From Hirsutella rhossiliensis (Eukaryota; Ascomycota; Sordariomycetes; Hypocreales; Ophiocordycipitaceae), in assembly GCF_020360975.1 (NCBI RefSeq), contig NW_025408671.1:3844001-3908000 (forward strand): a stretch of 64,000 nucleotides of DNA, read 5' to 3'. Under the pieces are notes generated by a model. The model saw nothing but the letters and a program-made list of their open reading frames with translations. It did not search any database and was not told the DNA's origin. Below are positions 43,839 to 54,863 of the stretch, in pieces (positions within the stretch are counted from its first letter, which is position 1; each line of letters opens with the position of its first letter). Both the position numbers and the translations under genes were made by a program.

Positions 43839-46284
43839 ATGAAGCGTGAGTCCGAGGTTGGCGACGGCTCCGCTGCCAATCGTGAGCAGCTTCTGAACGT
43901 CATCATACCCATTGGTGGCGTGGGCTCCCGGTTCGCCAAACACGGTTATCGCTACCCGAAGCCCCTGATTAACATTGTCGGCCGTCCGATGCTGCTCTGG
44001 CTTCTGGACAGTTTAAGCCTGAAGACTGGCGACACTGTGTGGATAGCGATCAATGAAGATATCGACGATGAGTTTCATGTTGGCCAGCTTGTAAGCAAAA
44101 GCCTAACAAAGGTTGACCATCGAATCCTCAGACTGCGCCATCAGACCAAGGGGGCTAGCGAAACGGTACGTGAGTGGTTTGCGTTGGTGAAACATGGACC
44201 ATGGCAGCTGATCATCGACCTTTGCGCAGCTCTACATTGTTAGCCAGTCCATGACCAAAGAGCATCTACACCGCAAGACCGTATCGTTAGACTGCGATAC
44301 CATCTACTGGACCGACATCCTGGCCAAAGTCCGCGAGACGGGGCCTGGCCATGGCGCCTGCTTCTACTTTCCTGACGACGGCGACAAGCCCGTCTTTTCC
44401 TACCTCAAAACCGAACCAAGGTACGTCGACGACTATTGACGTTATGCCCAGTCTCGCCCTCGGCTTCTCACATTGCTCGTCATCGGAACGGCCTGGAGTT
44501 CATCACTGAAATCCAGGAGAAGAAAGCCATCTCGAACAAAGCCAACTCTGGCGCGTACATTTTCCCTAGTGCCCAGGAGCTCAAGTCACGGGCCGCCGAG
44601 GTTCTCGATATAAAGCATTCTGTAGGCCAAGACATCGGCGAATACTACATCTCTCAACTCATCTCCCACATGATCGAGATCGGGGTCCCTTTCACTGCAG
44701 TAGCTGTGAGTCGACAAGACATCAGCTGTGTGGGAACGCCAAAGCAGCTGCACGACTTTCTCAGGACCGTCAAGAGTGGCAAATGCAGTGTGCCTATTGC
44801 TCGCCAAACCCGCCGTTTCTGTTTCGACCTCGACATGACCCTTGTCGGCGTGCCGACCGTCCCTGGCGACTATTCTACATGTCCCCCGATTCCGAGAAAC
44901 ATTCGACTGGTACAGGAACTGTTTAAAGCTGGTCACCATATCATCATCGTGAGTTTACTGCCCCTTTTCGGTCCTGGACATTGTCCACGGCTACAGGACT
45001 CAGCTAAGCGGCCGCGATGGGAAGCAAACCGCGAGACGCATGCGAACCCATCACGGAAACGTTGGTTCGGTCATCGCAGATGTCGGGCCGGTTACGTTCG
45101 CCCAACTTGCCCAGTACGGCATTCCCTTTCACGAAATCAATTTCGGGAAGCCTTTTGCGCACGTTTACGTCGACGACTTGGCCGTCAATTCCAACCTCGA
45201 CACCATGCGGGAAGTCGGTTGGCTCCTTGACGATCCAGAATCTCTTGCCATGGTAGAGCCAGAGGCTGCAGAGGACCAAAGGCTCAAGAAGACCATGATA
45301 GCGGCACGCGACTTCAACACGATCCAAGTCGTCGATGAAAAGGTCATCAAGTCTAGCAAGTCGGACAACATCATTGGCGAAGTGTACTTTTATTCGCACA
45401 TGCCCCCAGAGGTTGTCCACCATTTCCCATCCATTTACAATGTCGACTTTCTTCCCGACACAGGCACCTATACCATAACCATGGAAAGCCGCAGGGGGCT
45501 GACCTTTTCACACCTTCTTGTCGGCCGCTCCATCACTAAAGGCCGCCTTGGCTCGTTTTTACGGGCTCTCCATTCGATTCACTCAAGACCGCGTACAGAC
45601 CAGCCAAGTCTCCCGATCACTGCAGCACTGCAGGAAAAGCTCACGAGCCAACATGCCGTCAGTGCTTCTCAGCCCTTGAATATTTACGCAAACTACGGAT
45701 CTAAGCTTCGCAGTCGATATGTTCGCTACCGAGAGCGATACGACGCATTAGGGCTCTTGGCTGCCTCCATCTTCAGCCGCCTCAACGACTTCTTGGACGT
45801 GTACGAGGCAGAGGAAAGAGGTGTCTATACCCAAATCATTCATGGAGACCCCGTCTTTAGCAACGCCATTCTTTCCAATGATGAGCAAACCGTCAGCTTC
45901 ATCGACGTTCGTTGTCAGCTGGGGAGCAAGCTCACGTCGGAGGGAGACGTCAACTACGATCTCGCCAAGGTCCTACAGTCCCTCTGCGGCTATGATCATG
46001 TCATCTTTCTGAGTGAAGATGCTCGACAACTCGCTCAACTCTTGGCCGAGGACAAGCCGCTCTTAAGTGAGGCCGACGTAGACCTGTTAGGGGACCTCCA
46101 GGAATACTACTTTGCTTTCCTCAAAAACAACTACTCGGCTTGTGCGCCCCGCAAAACGCTCTTCGGCATCACGGCATCTCTACTATTTAGTCTTATTCCT
46201 TTACATAGACTCGAGCTGGGTCATGTTTTCCTAAAACTATGCGAGGAGACCCTGAGAAAAGCAGAGGCTATTTCAAGTTGGTAG
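43839..46284 (+). CDS. Nucleotidyltransferase-HAD phosphatase-kinase fusion
   Basis: Exons seen: 43839-44165, 44230-44420, about 44499-44948 and 45004-46284, coding about 749 residues. Domain 1 (about 20-320) has the NTP-transferase loop IIPIGGVGSRF followed by YPKPLINIVGRPM, and TEIQEKKAISNKANSGAY. Domain 2 (about 320-440) is HAD-type: FDLDMTLVG (DxDxT), IIILSGRD across the last intron, and GKPFAHVYVDDL. It resembles bacterial capsule-biosynthesis phosphatases. Domain 3 is an APH-like kinase with IHGDPVFSNAIL and FIDVRCQLG. The set could make an NDP- or CDP-activated building block. The exon 2/3 junction does not keep frame with any GT-AG pair I tried (donor 44421; acceptors 44451 or 44498), so one base may be missing near 44410 or the gene may be damaged. 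Confidence 0.82.
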
Positions 46285-48444
46285 AATTGCATATTAAAAC
46301 ACTCTATGCAAGTATGTCTTCTTAATTTTTAATGCTTATACGCCCACAAATGAATCGTCACACCGGGTTTAATGTTATGTACAATGTAACTGCCTTAAAT
46401 CTAGGGAATATAAGAAACGCGTGCTGGGGCTTCAATAGAGCAGGAAGAAGTCGGCTGTCACCAGCACCTCCATGTGCTATAGGATCCGCTTGCAGTACAC
46501 TTGCTGGAGTGTACACCTCACTTTCGGCTGCACGCCACAGCGATTTTGCAACAGTTACATGTATGAGGCTTTTATCATTGTTAATTAATATACTCCAAGA
46601 ACGTCTTTTCTACTCTTATGAACTAATTCTGACGATATTGCCCTGTTAGGCAAGCCACGGAACGCACCGTCAGTGAGCATGCACACAGCTACAATACGGC
46701 CTGGTTAAGTCCGTTAAGCGCTCGTTACTCGGCCGAGCCCAAACGCATGCAAACTTGGAACCCCCCGAGACAGTGTTGCCACTAAGAAACAAGGCCCGAG
46801 TCTCACAGCCTGTGCAGCCAACGGGCGTCCATTCTAACACGATGCGCAATCCCGTGCCTGGAACGTGTTTAGATCAGGAACCGGCTCGAAACGGATTGAT
46901 GAGCGGGGGGTTCGCCTACGCGTCGTGGCTCCAGGTTCGCGTTCCAGTCAAGATTCATCAGGTTGCATGGCAGAGGGCTTAGCCAGAGGCAAGACACTGT
47001 CTCGTCCAGCCCTATCACGTGCCCATCCCAGGAGGTTGGGCTCAAAACATGGACGTTGCCGGCGTCAGTGACACGGATGACCCAGACAAAGCGTAAAAGT
47101 CGTGTTTCTCGGAGTAGGAGAAAGCCATGCGCACTTGCATCCCCAAGCTCTGTAAGGCCTCGACTCTATTTCACGACATGATCTCATCCCTTTCATGGCA
47201 TTACTTCTGAGACAAGTCGACTCCAACGAAGAGAAGCGCTGATGTGGCTCTAGAGGCTGGCCGGGAATGATTCGTTGGCGAGGCATCGCACCATAGATAT
47301 ACGGTGAAACCACACTGGCTGCCTAGTCGATATCTTGGCTGTTTACAGCCCTACATGGACTTGTTGATGCATTAGCATTGCACTGTACAATAGCTCGCTC
47401 CGTGGTACACACGCCCCTTGACCAGTCGGGGGCCTCCTTGCGCCACTCCCGCATCATTAGCCCAAGTTGAAGTGGAATGAAGTCCTATATGCAGTTGGAT
47501 GTTGACGCTCACGCGCCCAACGACGCTGCTGCTCGATTTCCATTCCAGCCCGTGTTCACTAGGGCAGAGCCAACTTGGACTTGAAGCCACTACCGGGCAC
47601 CGTTCCAATAATCTCCGAAACAGGCCGACAGCAACAAGGCTACCACTCTCGCCATATAGATTTCCATGGCGTCAACTACCGTGACTGAACGAACCCTCGA
47701 CGTCTAAAGCGCACTTCTATTGTCTTGACAATACGAACATCGGCGTTTGCTCCCGTGAAACCCGAATGAAAGGGACTTTGCCAAGGACCCCAGATATCTT
47801 GCTTGCCCCAGCATCTTCTCATCAGGGCCGGTTCCATACACACAAGGCTAGCTGGCTACTCCCCCTTGTCCCATCTATGCTTCGATATCCGTTTCAGCGG
47901 TAACCTGTGGCACCACCGCTGTGCCCGGTAACACCGCCGACGATCTGCGGCATCTTTCGATTTGGATTGTGAGTTCAGCAACTGCATGAGGAATGCCCAG
48001 CTGAAATTATAGTGGCGGCGAGCGAGCGCTGGTAAGAGAGTTCCAGCTTATCGCACTTTGCCAGCTCAAGTCGTGTAAGACATGCTGAAGACGCCGTCGA
48101 TAGCTTCACCGCGAACCAAGGGGGGTGTCAACTGAAGACTTTTAGCGCTGCACCATTAGGCATTCCGTTGGGACATTCCAAGTTCAGCAGGTAGACAAGT
48201 TTCCGGGCTTCCCATCTCTTACAAATTTTCATGATAGCAGGGTCAAGACGACAAGACAATGCGTCGAGTCAGACTGCCCAAGGGACGAAGCCTATAAGGG
48301 ACCTAGAGTTCCCCCAGGTCGCCATATGTATTGGAGCGGTATCTTTTACAGCGTCTCGTCAGGCTTGATTAGTCTTGTCAGGTTGATCCGTCGTGTCACG
48401 TTTGATCCGCCTTGTCAAGTCCCGATCCTCCTTGCGCGTCGAAA
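46285..48444. other. 2.2-kb region without recognisable genes
   Basis: Short frames only. It should contain the 3' UTR of the fusion enzyme and the promoter of the secreted-protein gene; imperfect 19-bp repeats lie at its right edge. Confidence 0.5.
48359..48436. repeat. Four imperfect ~19-bp direct repeats upstream of start
   Basis: Units run tcaggcttgattagtcttg, tcaggttgatccgtcgtg, tcacgtttgatccgccttg and tcaagtcccgatcctccttg. They end 9 bp before the ATG at 48445. They could be a 5'-leader or promoter repeat. Confidence 0.55.
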
Positions 48445-49182
48445 ATGAGGCCCTTTCTCCTCGTCGCTCCTCTCGCCGCCCTCTTCGGCACTGCCGTCGC
48501 CGCGCCCTCGGGTGGCAACGACGCAGCCGGCGCGGCCCAGACCGAATCGGAGACCAACGTGCCGACCGAGAGCCGCTATAGTGCCTTTGCCAGCTTTGGC
48601 CAGCAGCTCGAAGACGCCCTTGTGCAAGACATTGTCAACCTCTGGAACAGCGGCAAGACGGCCGAGGATGTCCGCCAAGTGCGGGCGGCGGCCTCGCCCT
48701 ATGCCCTTGGCATCAACAGCTTGGGCGACGTCGGCGCCATCCTCAGCCGCCTGGGGCTAGGCGACCTCATCAGCAAACGCTCAGAGGCCGGTGATGCCAA
48801 CCCTCTGCTGGGCTTGCTCGGGGGAGGAGAAGCCACCAAGAACGGCAGCAACGTGGCAGGAGGGAAGCTTGACCTCAAGGATCTGCTGAAGAGCACGGGA
48901 GGCAAGCCAGACGTCAAGGCGCTCCTCGGCAAGCTCCAAGAGTCGCTGAAGAAGAGCGGCGTCAAGGACGGCGGCCGCAAACTCGGCAACCTGGTGGCAA
49001 CCATGTTCCCCGTCACCAGTCTGGTGGGCAAGCTTGGCCTCGGAACTCTGTCACCTCTTACCGTCACCGTCGACGCCCTGCTCTTGGCTCTCCTCGGCAT
49101 CGGTCCCACAGTGGGCAGGCTCCTGTTCAATCTCGGACTCATCGGCATGAAGGAGCCGGCGAAAATGATGATGATGATGTAA
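48445..49182 (+). CDS. Small secreted protein of unknown function
   Basis: An intronless 245-residue frame starting at ATG 48445, chosen because it begins a clear signal peptide (MRPFLLVAPLAALFGTAVAA). The mature part is Leu/Gly/Lys-rich with amphipathic repeats such as LGLGDLISKRSEAG, LLGLLGGGEA and LDLKDLLKSTGG. There is one potential Kex2 site (KR) and few or no Cys. A hydrophobic C-terminal region (LLLALLGIGPTVGRLLFNLGLIG) may be membrane-active or a propeptide. The protein ends in five Met codons, an ATG microsatellite. No family was recognised. Confidence 0.75.
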   Translation: MRPFLLVAPLAALFGTAVAAPSGGNDAAGAAQTESETNVPTESRYSAFASFGQQLEDALVQDIVNLWNSGKTAEDVRQVRAAASPYALGINSLGDVGAILSRLGLGDLISKRSEAGDANPLLGLLGGGEATKNGSNVAGGKLDLKDLLKSTGGKPDVKALLGKLQESLKKSGVKDGGRKLGNLVATMFPVTSLVGKLGLGTLSPLTVTVDALLLALLGIGPTVGRLLFNLGLIGMKEPAKMMMMM

Positions 49183-49870
49183 CGATTTGAGGTTTTATCG
49201 GCAGCAACAGTCGTCGGGTGATGAGATTTGAGGCTCCTTGGCTAGAAAGAGACGATTCCTACGGAAATGCATCCTGGTGTGATTTAGGCAGACGGTTGCT
49301 GGCAGCAAATGCTTGATTAGAGTGAATACCAGCTTAATTGAACACAGGTTCGAGAAGCATGCAAGTCTTCGCACGTTGACCAGCCCTCGTCCCGGCATTG
49401 GTCGGCCTCGCGGGCATATATGTTTCTATCAGTGGCCGAGCTAGCATTTGCCGGCAGAGAGTACTGCCAAGCCGTATTGGAAGGGGGTGGCTCCACGGCC
49501 TCTCCATCGTGGAACGCCCTCGAGGTCATCTTCCGCCAAAAGGGCTTGCAGAGCACCGCGAAACACACACGGGTTGGGCTGCAGGTAGACACGACTTACT
49601 TGTCTTGACTGGTGCCCGGTCGAGCTAGGGATTGACCGTTTCCCTCTCAATGCTTATAAATGACGGGGGAAGAGCCCTAAGTAGGGGGTCACGTCCTTGT
49701 TGGAGCAGAGAGGCAAACCAGTTGTTTTCTCAGCTTGACAGTCATCAGGCAGGGTATTACTCCATTCCCACCTCAGAAACGCTATCGTACAGATCATGGC
49801 GCAGCTCGAGACAGCCAATGACGAGCTCGTCTCTGGATCCCCTCGGCCCGTCGCACATGCGGCCCGCTCG
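49183..49870. other. Convergent intergenic region
   Basis: Lies between the stop codons of the secreted protein (+) and the Nudix protein (-). No gene seen. Confidence 0.5.
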
Positions 49871-51043
49871 CTATATCTTCTCGAACGGCAGCTCCCTCTG
49901 CAGCCCCTGCTTGAGCAGCCCGTAGCGCTCGTCGTCTTCCGGCCGGATCAGCCCCTTGCGGAGCAGGAAATCGAGCATGACGAGGCCGCAGTTGGGCTTC
50001 CACTCGGCACACATCAGGTCCCGCTTGACGTCCTCGACCGCCTTCAGCACAAAGTCGGTGACTGCCTCGGGCTCGCCGGGCTGCGGCGTGAAGCTTGCGT
50101 CGACCTCGAGGTCGAACGTGAAGCGGATCCCCGGCTCCAGCTGGCCTTGCTCGGAGCCGGCCGTCGGGTCCTTGCGGTCATAAAATGAAATGCGACACCC
50201 GCGCTCAACCGTGCCCACCATGGTGCCATCCGCCGTCACTCTTCCCGACGCAATGTCGACGGCCAGCCGCGCCTCCTCCATGGCCTCGCGCCGCAGCGTC
50301 TTCAGCGGGTCCATGTCGTCCACAGGGTCCATGGCCCCGGCAACGACTTGGTCCAGCTTCCCGGCGTAGGTGACGTTTTCGGATCGCCTCGAGACCCAGA
50401 TGTGCATCTTGGGCCGCCCATGCACCTTCTTCATAGTGTAGACGTTCATATGAACCCCACTTGTTACGATGCCAAAGACGCCCCTCAACGGCGACGGCAT
50501 CTGGAGGCCCGCCAAGTGGCCGTCGAGGCCGCGAATAGGGTGAAAGTCCGCCTTTTTCCCAAGCCACTTTCCCAGCCCGCCCACAACGCCCGCATTCTTC
50601 TCGCATAGGCCCACAAACTCTTCTCGGCACATGTCGACCACATCGTCGCCATTGCCCACGTCGAGGGCCAGGTGGACCCTGCGCTCCGACTTGGAGACGT
50701 GGAAGCCGGTGCCTTCCCACACCATCCTCGCCACAAACTCGGGCAGCATGTAGCCGACAGGTCCCACGTTGTCAAGCAGGCGAAACTCCCACAAGCCACC
50801 AACATCCCTGTCGAACTTGTTGCATTGACGGATGACTTCGTAAAAGGACGGCATCGTCGGCACGTGAGTTGGACCGACCGGCTTGAACCTCCAAGGACGA
50901 AAGGTGGCTGTCGAAAGGCCAAGGCGTGTCGACGACCTGGGACGGCTGTTGGCCGGCAACAAGAGCGGCGTCATGTTTGCAGACATGGACGTCGACTCGT
51001 CCGCTTCAGAGGGCGGCACGAGGAGAGAGTCAAGCTTCATCAT
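49871..51043 (-). CDS. Nudix hydrolase with DUF4743-type N-terminal domain
   Basis: The frame is open from 51214. I place the start at ATG 51043 (390 residues); ATG 50986 or 50854 are alternatives, since family homology begins at PSFYEVIRQCNKFD just after 50854. The N-terminal half (GYMLPEFVARMVW and VGLCEKNAGVVGGLGKW) matches the domain that precedes Nudix in the fungal and plant group often labelled thiamine-pyrophosphokinase-related. The Nudix box is recognisable as KTLRREAMEEARL (REXXEE core), preceded by LDQVVAGAMDP. Members hydrolyse nucleoside-diphosphate-linked or oxidised thiamine-diphosphate substrates. The residues before the domain could be a mitochondrial presequence. Confidence 0.85.
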   Translation of the reverse strand: MMKLDSLLVPPSEADESTSMSANMTPLLLPANSRPRSSTRLGLSTATFRPWRFKPVGPTHVPTMPSFYEVIRQCNKFDRDVGGLWEFRLLDNVGPVGYMLPEFVARMVWEGTGFHVSKSERRVHLALDVGNGDDVVDMCREEFVGLCEKNAGVVGGLGKWLGKKADFHPIRGLDGHLAGLQMPSPLRGVFGIVTSGVHMNVYTMKKVHGRPKMHIWVSRRSENVTYAGKLDQVVAGAMDPVDDMDPLKTLRREAMEEARLAVDIASGRVTADGTMVGTVERGCRISFYDRKDPTAGSEQGQLEPGIRFTFDLEVDASFTPQPGEPEAVTDFVLKAVEDVKRDLMCAEWKPNCGLVMLDFLLRKGLIRPEDDERYGLLKQGLQRELPFEKI

Positions 51044-52675
51044 CAACAAAGGGCGGTTTGCTCTCGCGGCGGGGGCGGCGGTGCACTCTCGGGGGCGGGT
51101 TGCGTCCCAAGGGCCACGCTGTGATGCGGCTCCTTCTGCCCGCCCGAGAGCGCCGTGATGGCGAGCGCTCATATCCTGTTTGTCCGGGGAAGGCCTTGCT
51201 CCGCGCGTCTCCAACAGCTCAAGGATGGGATGGATTCGAAGGTCGGGTTACTAGCGCTCTGTCGCCCGAGAACATATGCAAGCCACCACCATCCGCCGAT
51301 GCGTCGTACATTCCTGGCAATGGGTCGGATGCGTGGCCCGTGAACGCGTGACCGGTGGGAAAAGAGAGAGTCGTACAGAGTCGAGGGGGGCCCAGGCTCC
51401 AGGGACTTTGTCCAGGGCCACGGCTCCATCGTTTCCAGATGTCGCCTTCAGGTACCGGTTTCCTGGGACATTCCCCGGCCTCCGGGGCGAAATGACACGT
51501 CTTGACCGTGCCGCCAGCCGTGTGCATCGGTGACATGCAACCTTCTCCTTGAACTGCACACCGGGAGCTCTCTTCTCTCGGGTTTCCAGCCCCAATTGGC
51601 CGCGGCCACCGTCGTCCCCCTCCCCCCCTGCACGCATCGCTTCTCACTGCGCCGCGGACCACACAGTCTCCTCATCGAGATTTGCTTTTTGTGACATGGC
51701 TTGTGCCGTCGGTAATCGCCAGCCAGACGGCGGCGAGGGCTGTGGTGAATCATGCAGGCGCCACCCGAAGCCTCGGCGCCGGGTGAGCGAGGACAGACTG
51801 CACTGTAGACACGAGGCCTCTCTTTCTCGACGCGAATCTGTCTCTCATGCCTCGACGTTGGTTAGCAGAGGGCTTCGTACGGTAGCGTACGGCTGGGCGC
51901 ATACACGCACATGGCACAATTCGCCTCGCAAAGGCCATCCGCGCACAGAGAGGGGTCGAGCTGGGAGGCCCCGAGGGATGCCATTGTTGGGGGTTCCATC
52001 GGTCCAGGGTCTTCTTGACCGGTCTGATGCCTCATATCCAAGCGAGCGAATGAGCGGCGTCGCAGGACGGGCTGCACAGGACTAACCGGACGACCGGACT
52101 CGGGATCTGCTGGGCATTTGCATCCTGGCATCCCGGTCAGCCAGGTCGAATCTAGCCGAAGCTGCCCCGTAGCCAGATTTTGTGCGGATAATCATCACGC
52201 AAATCCGTATCCGGCCATCGCTGTAATATCTGTATGTCCATACGTACATATGCTACATATGCGCGTGCCGCCTCCACACGCATATGGTCGTTTAGGTGCT
52301 GCGGGCTTGCACGTGACTATGCAAACGTGGTCGTGTTGTACTTTCGACTCATGAGGTGTCCAAGTAATGGAATGCTCTTCTCACGTGCCATCGTCGTCAC
52401 AATTGAGCCTTGGTTGCCTGCCTAGTATCAGTAAGAGCCTCCGTGAGGCAACTTCTGGGCATTATAGACATTTGGATGGGGCAGGACTGTGCGCTTTGGT
52501 TCCCAAGCACTGTACGTGCTGTAGCTTCCAACAATGGCGGGCATGCGATTGGCCAAGCCAGATTACCTAATTGCCTTCCCCCCGACCCCGACCAGCGACG
52601 ACCTCGTTCCCTGATCGACGAGCCTCCAGCCAAAGTGTGCAACTGTTCCCCATTGACGCCGCCAGCCCTGCCAAC
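51044..52675. other. Divergent intergenic region
   Basis: 1.6 kb between the Nudix gene (-) and the complex I subunit gene (+). The plus frame 51549-52085 is Arg/Pro/Ser-rich without family features and is not supported. Confidence 0.5.
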
Positions 52676-53349
52676 ATGTTTGTCGCGCGACAACGGGCGG
52701 GCTGCCTCGCCCGCCAGCTGCAGCGGCCAGCTCGCAGCTACGCCTCCGACGCTCACGGACGCCACGCTGCCGCCGCCCCGGTCAACGAGTCGTTTGGGGT
52801 ATGGGCCCCTTCACCCACCACTGCGCGGCAATGCCCTACACGAGGCTAACTGCCCCTTCTTCTCCCCTCTCCCATCGTACAGAAAGGTGCCGTGTCCGCT
52901 GTCGCCGTCTTCTTCGGCGGCGTCCTATTCTACCAGTTTGTCCCCAAGGAGGGCGAGGAGTCGGCCGTCTCGAATATAATCGGCAAGTACCTCTCGAGGC
53001 CCGAGGACTGGGAGGAGATCAACGCGCTGCACACCAAGGCGATGGAGCAGGCCGGCTTCGACCGAAACCTGTTCGAAAACGCATCCAACAAGCACAGATT
53101 TGTCAACGTCTCGTACCCCGAGTATGCCGCACTACCCTGTTCCCTGCGCGCGTCCTGGAACACCATCACCACAGCGCAAGAGAAGAGGCCAGAGGCTGAC
53201 ATGGATCCAGGGCGCTGCATTCCCACGCGCCACGAAACATTCGGGCCGGCCACATCAGAAACCTCGATGACGTTGTTAAGCACTTTCGGCAGCAGCATAT
53301 CAAGGACGAGGAGCGGAAAGCCAAAAAGCGGGCGGAGCAGCAGCAATGA
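52676..53349 (+). CDS. Mitochondrial complex I accessory subunit (fungal 17.8-kDa type)
   Basis: Exons 52676-52798, 52883-53121 and 53211-53349, with introns gtatgg...acag (84 bp) and gtatgc...ccag (89 bp). They code 166 residues. The Arg-rich, acid-poor N-terminus (FVARQRAGCLARQLQRPARSY) is a mitochondrial presequence. ASDAHGRH and APVNESFG precede one membrane helix (AVSAVAVFFGGVLFYQFVP). The matrix or intermembrane domain has EINALHTKAMEQAGFDRNLF and ends in a Lys/Glu-rich helix with QQQ. This resembles the NADH:ubiquinone oxidoreductase 17.8-kDa subunit known from Neurospora; assignment is from memory of its pattern. The second intron is needed, as the unspliced frame loses the C-terminal helix. 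Confidence 0.75.
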
Positions 53350-54132
53350 GAATGCGTCTGTACAGATAGAGGCGGCTTAAAAACCATGGCTTCGGATCAT
53401 CAAGCATGCGTGCTCTGGGTGCGCGTCGTTTACCCACCGAGAACAATACGTGAAGTCATCATGCTCCTAACCGTTTTACTCGTTGAGGGAGACACTGCAA
53501 GTTGGTCGATGTGGTTCATCGGGGCACGCAAGAGCGACACACCAAGTCGTTGCTGGGCACAGCATCCCCAGCCCTACAATCTAGGATGGAGGGGAACAGA
53601 CGCCAGGTCGAGGCACTCCGTCGGAGCTTGTGTAGTTCCCTTTCGGGATTCAAGTGTTCCACACAGGCGAGGGCAATCAATTGTCTCCAAACTACCAGTA
53701 CTACAGTACTGTCAAGGATTCAAGGTTTTCAATCGGACTTGTGGTCCAGAAGAAAGCCAGGTCTCACTCTTTAATGTGACAGGCGGCTTCGTTGTAGTGC
53801 CTCTGGCATTTTGCCACAGCAGCCGCGAGATCAGCATGGGCATGTCACCTAGGGCCAGCAATTGTACCACCGAGAAAACAACCTGGACAGTCAAGACAGT
53901 TCGCTGAATATTGCGGACTCTGACAGCAGCGTGGCCAGCAGAGGCGTGAGGCCGACGTCCCGGGATGAGGGGCAATTCAGACGAAAAGAGGGCGGTGCTT
54001 CTTTATTTTACTCTCATGGTACCCATTGCCATCAACGACTTCGATAGAGGCGCCGCCACTCTACCAAAATTCATTTCCCATTTCGCCCGTAACAGTCCGT
54101 GAATGCAGAAACCACCCGAGACCACAACCTCC
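53350..54132. other. Convergent intergenic region
   Basis: Holds the 3' ends of the complex I subunit gene (+) and RPS15 (-). No gene seen. Confidence 0.5.

Positions 54133-54863
<731 letters not shown>

Noticed and set aside
51549..52085. 178-codon plus frame
   Set aside because: Arg/Ser/Pro-rich with no motif, lying in the divergent promoter region of two real genes.
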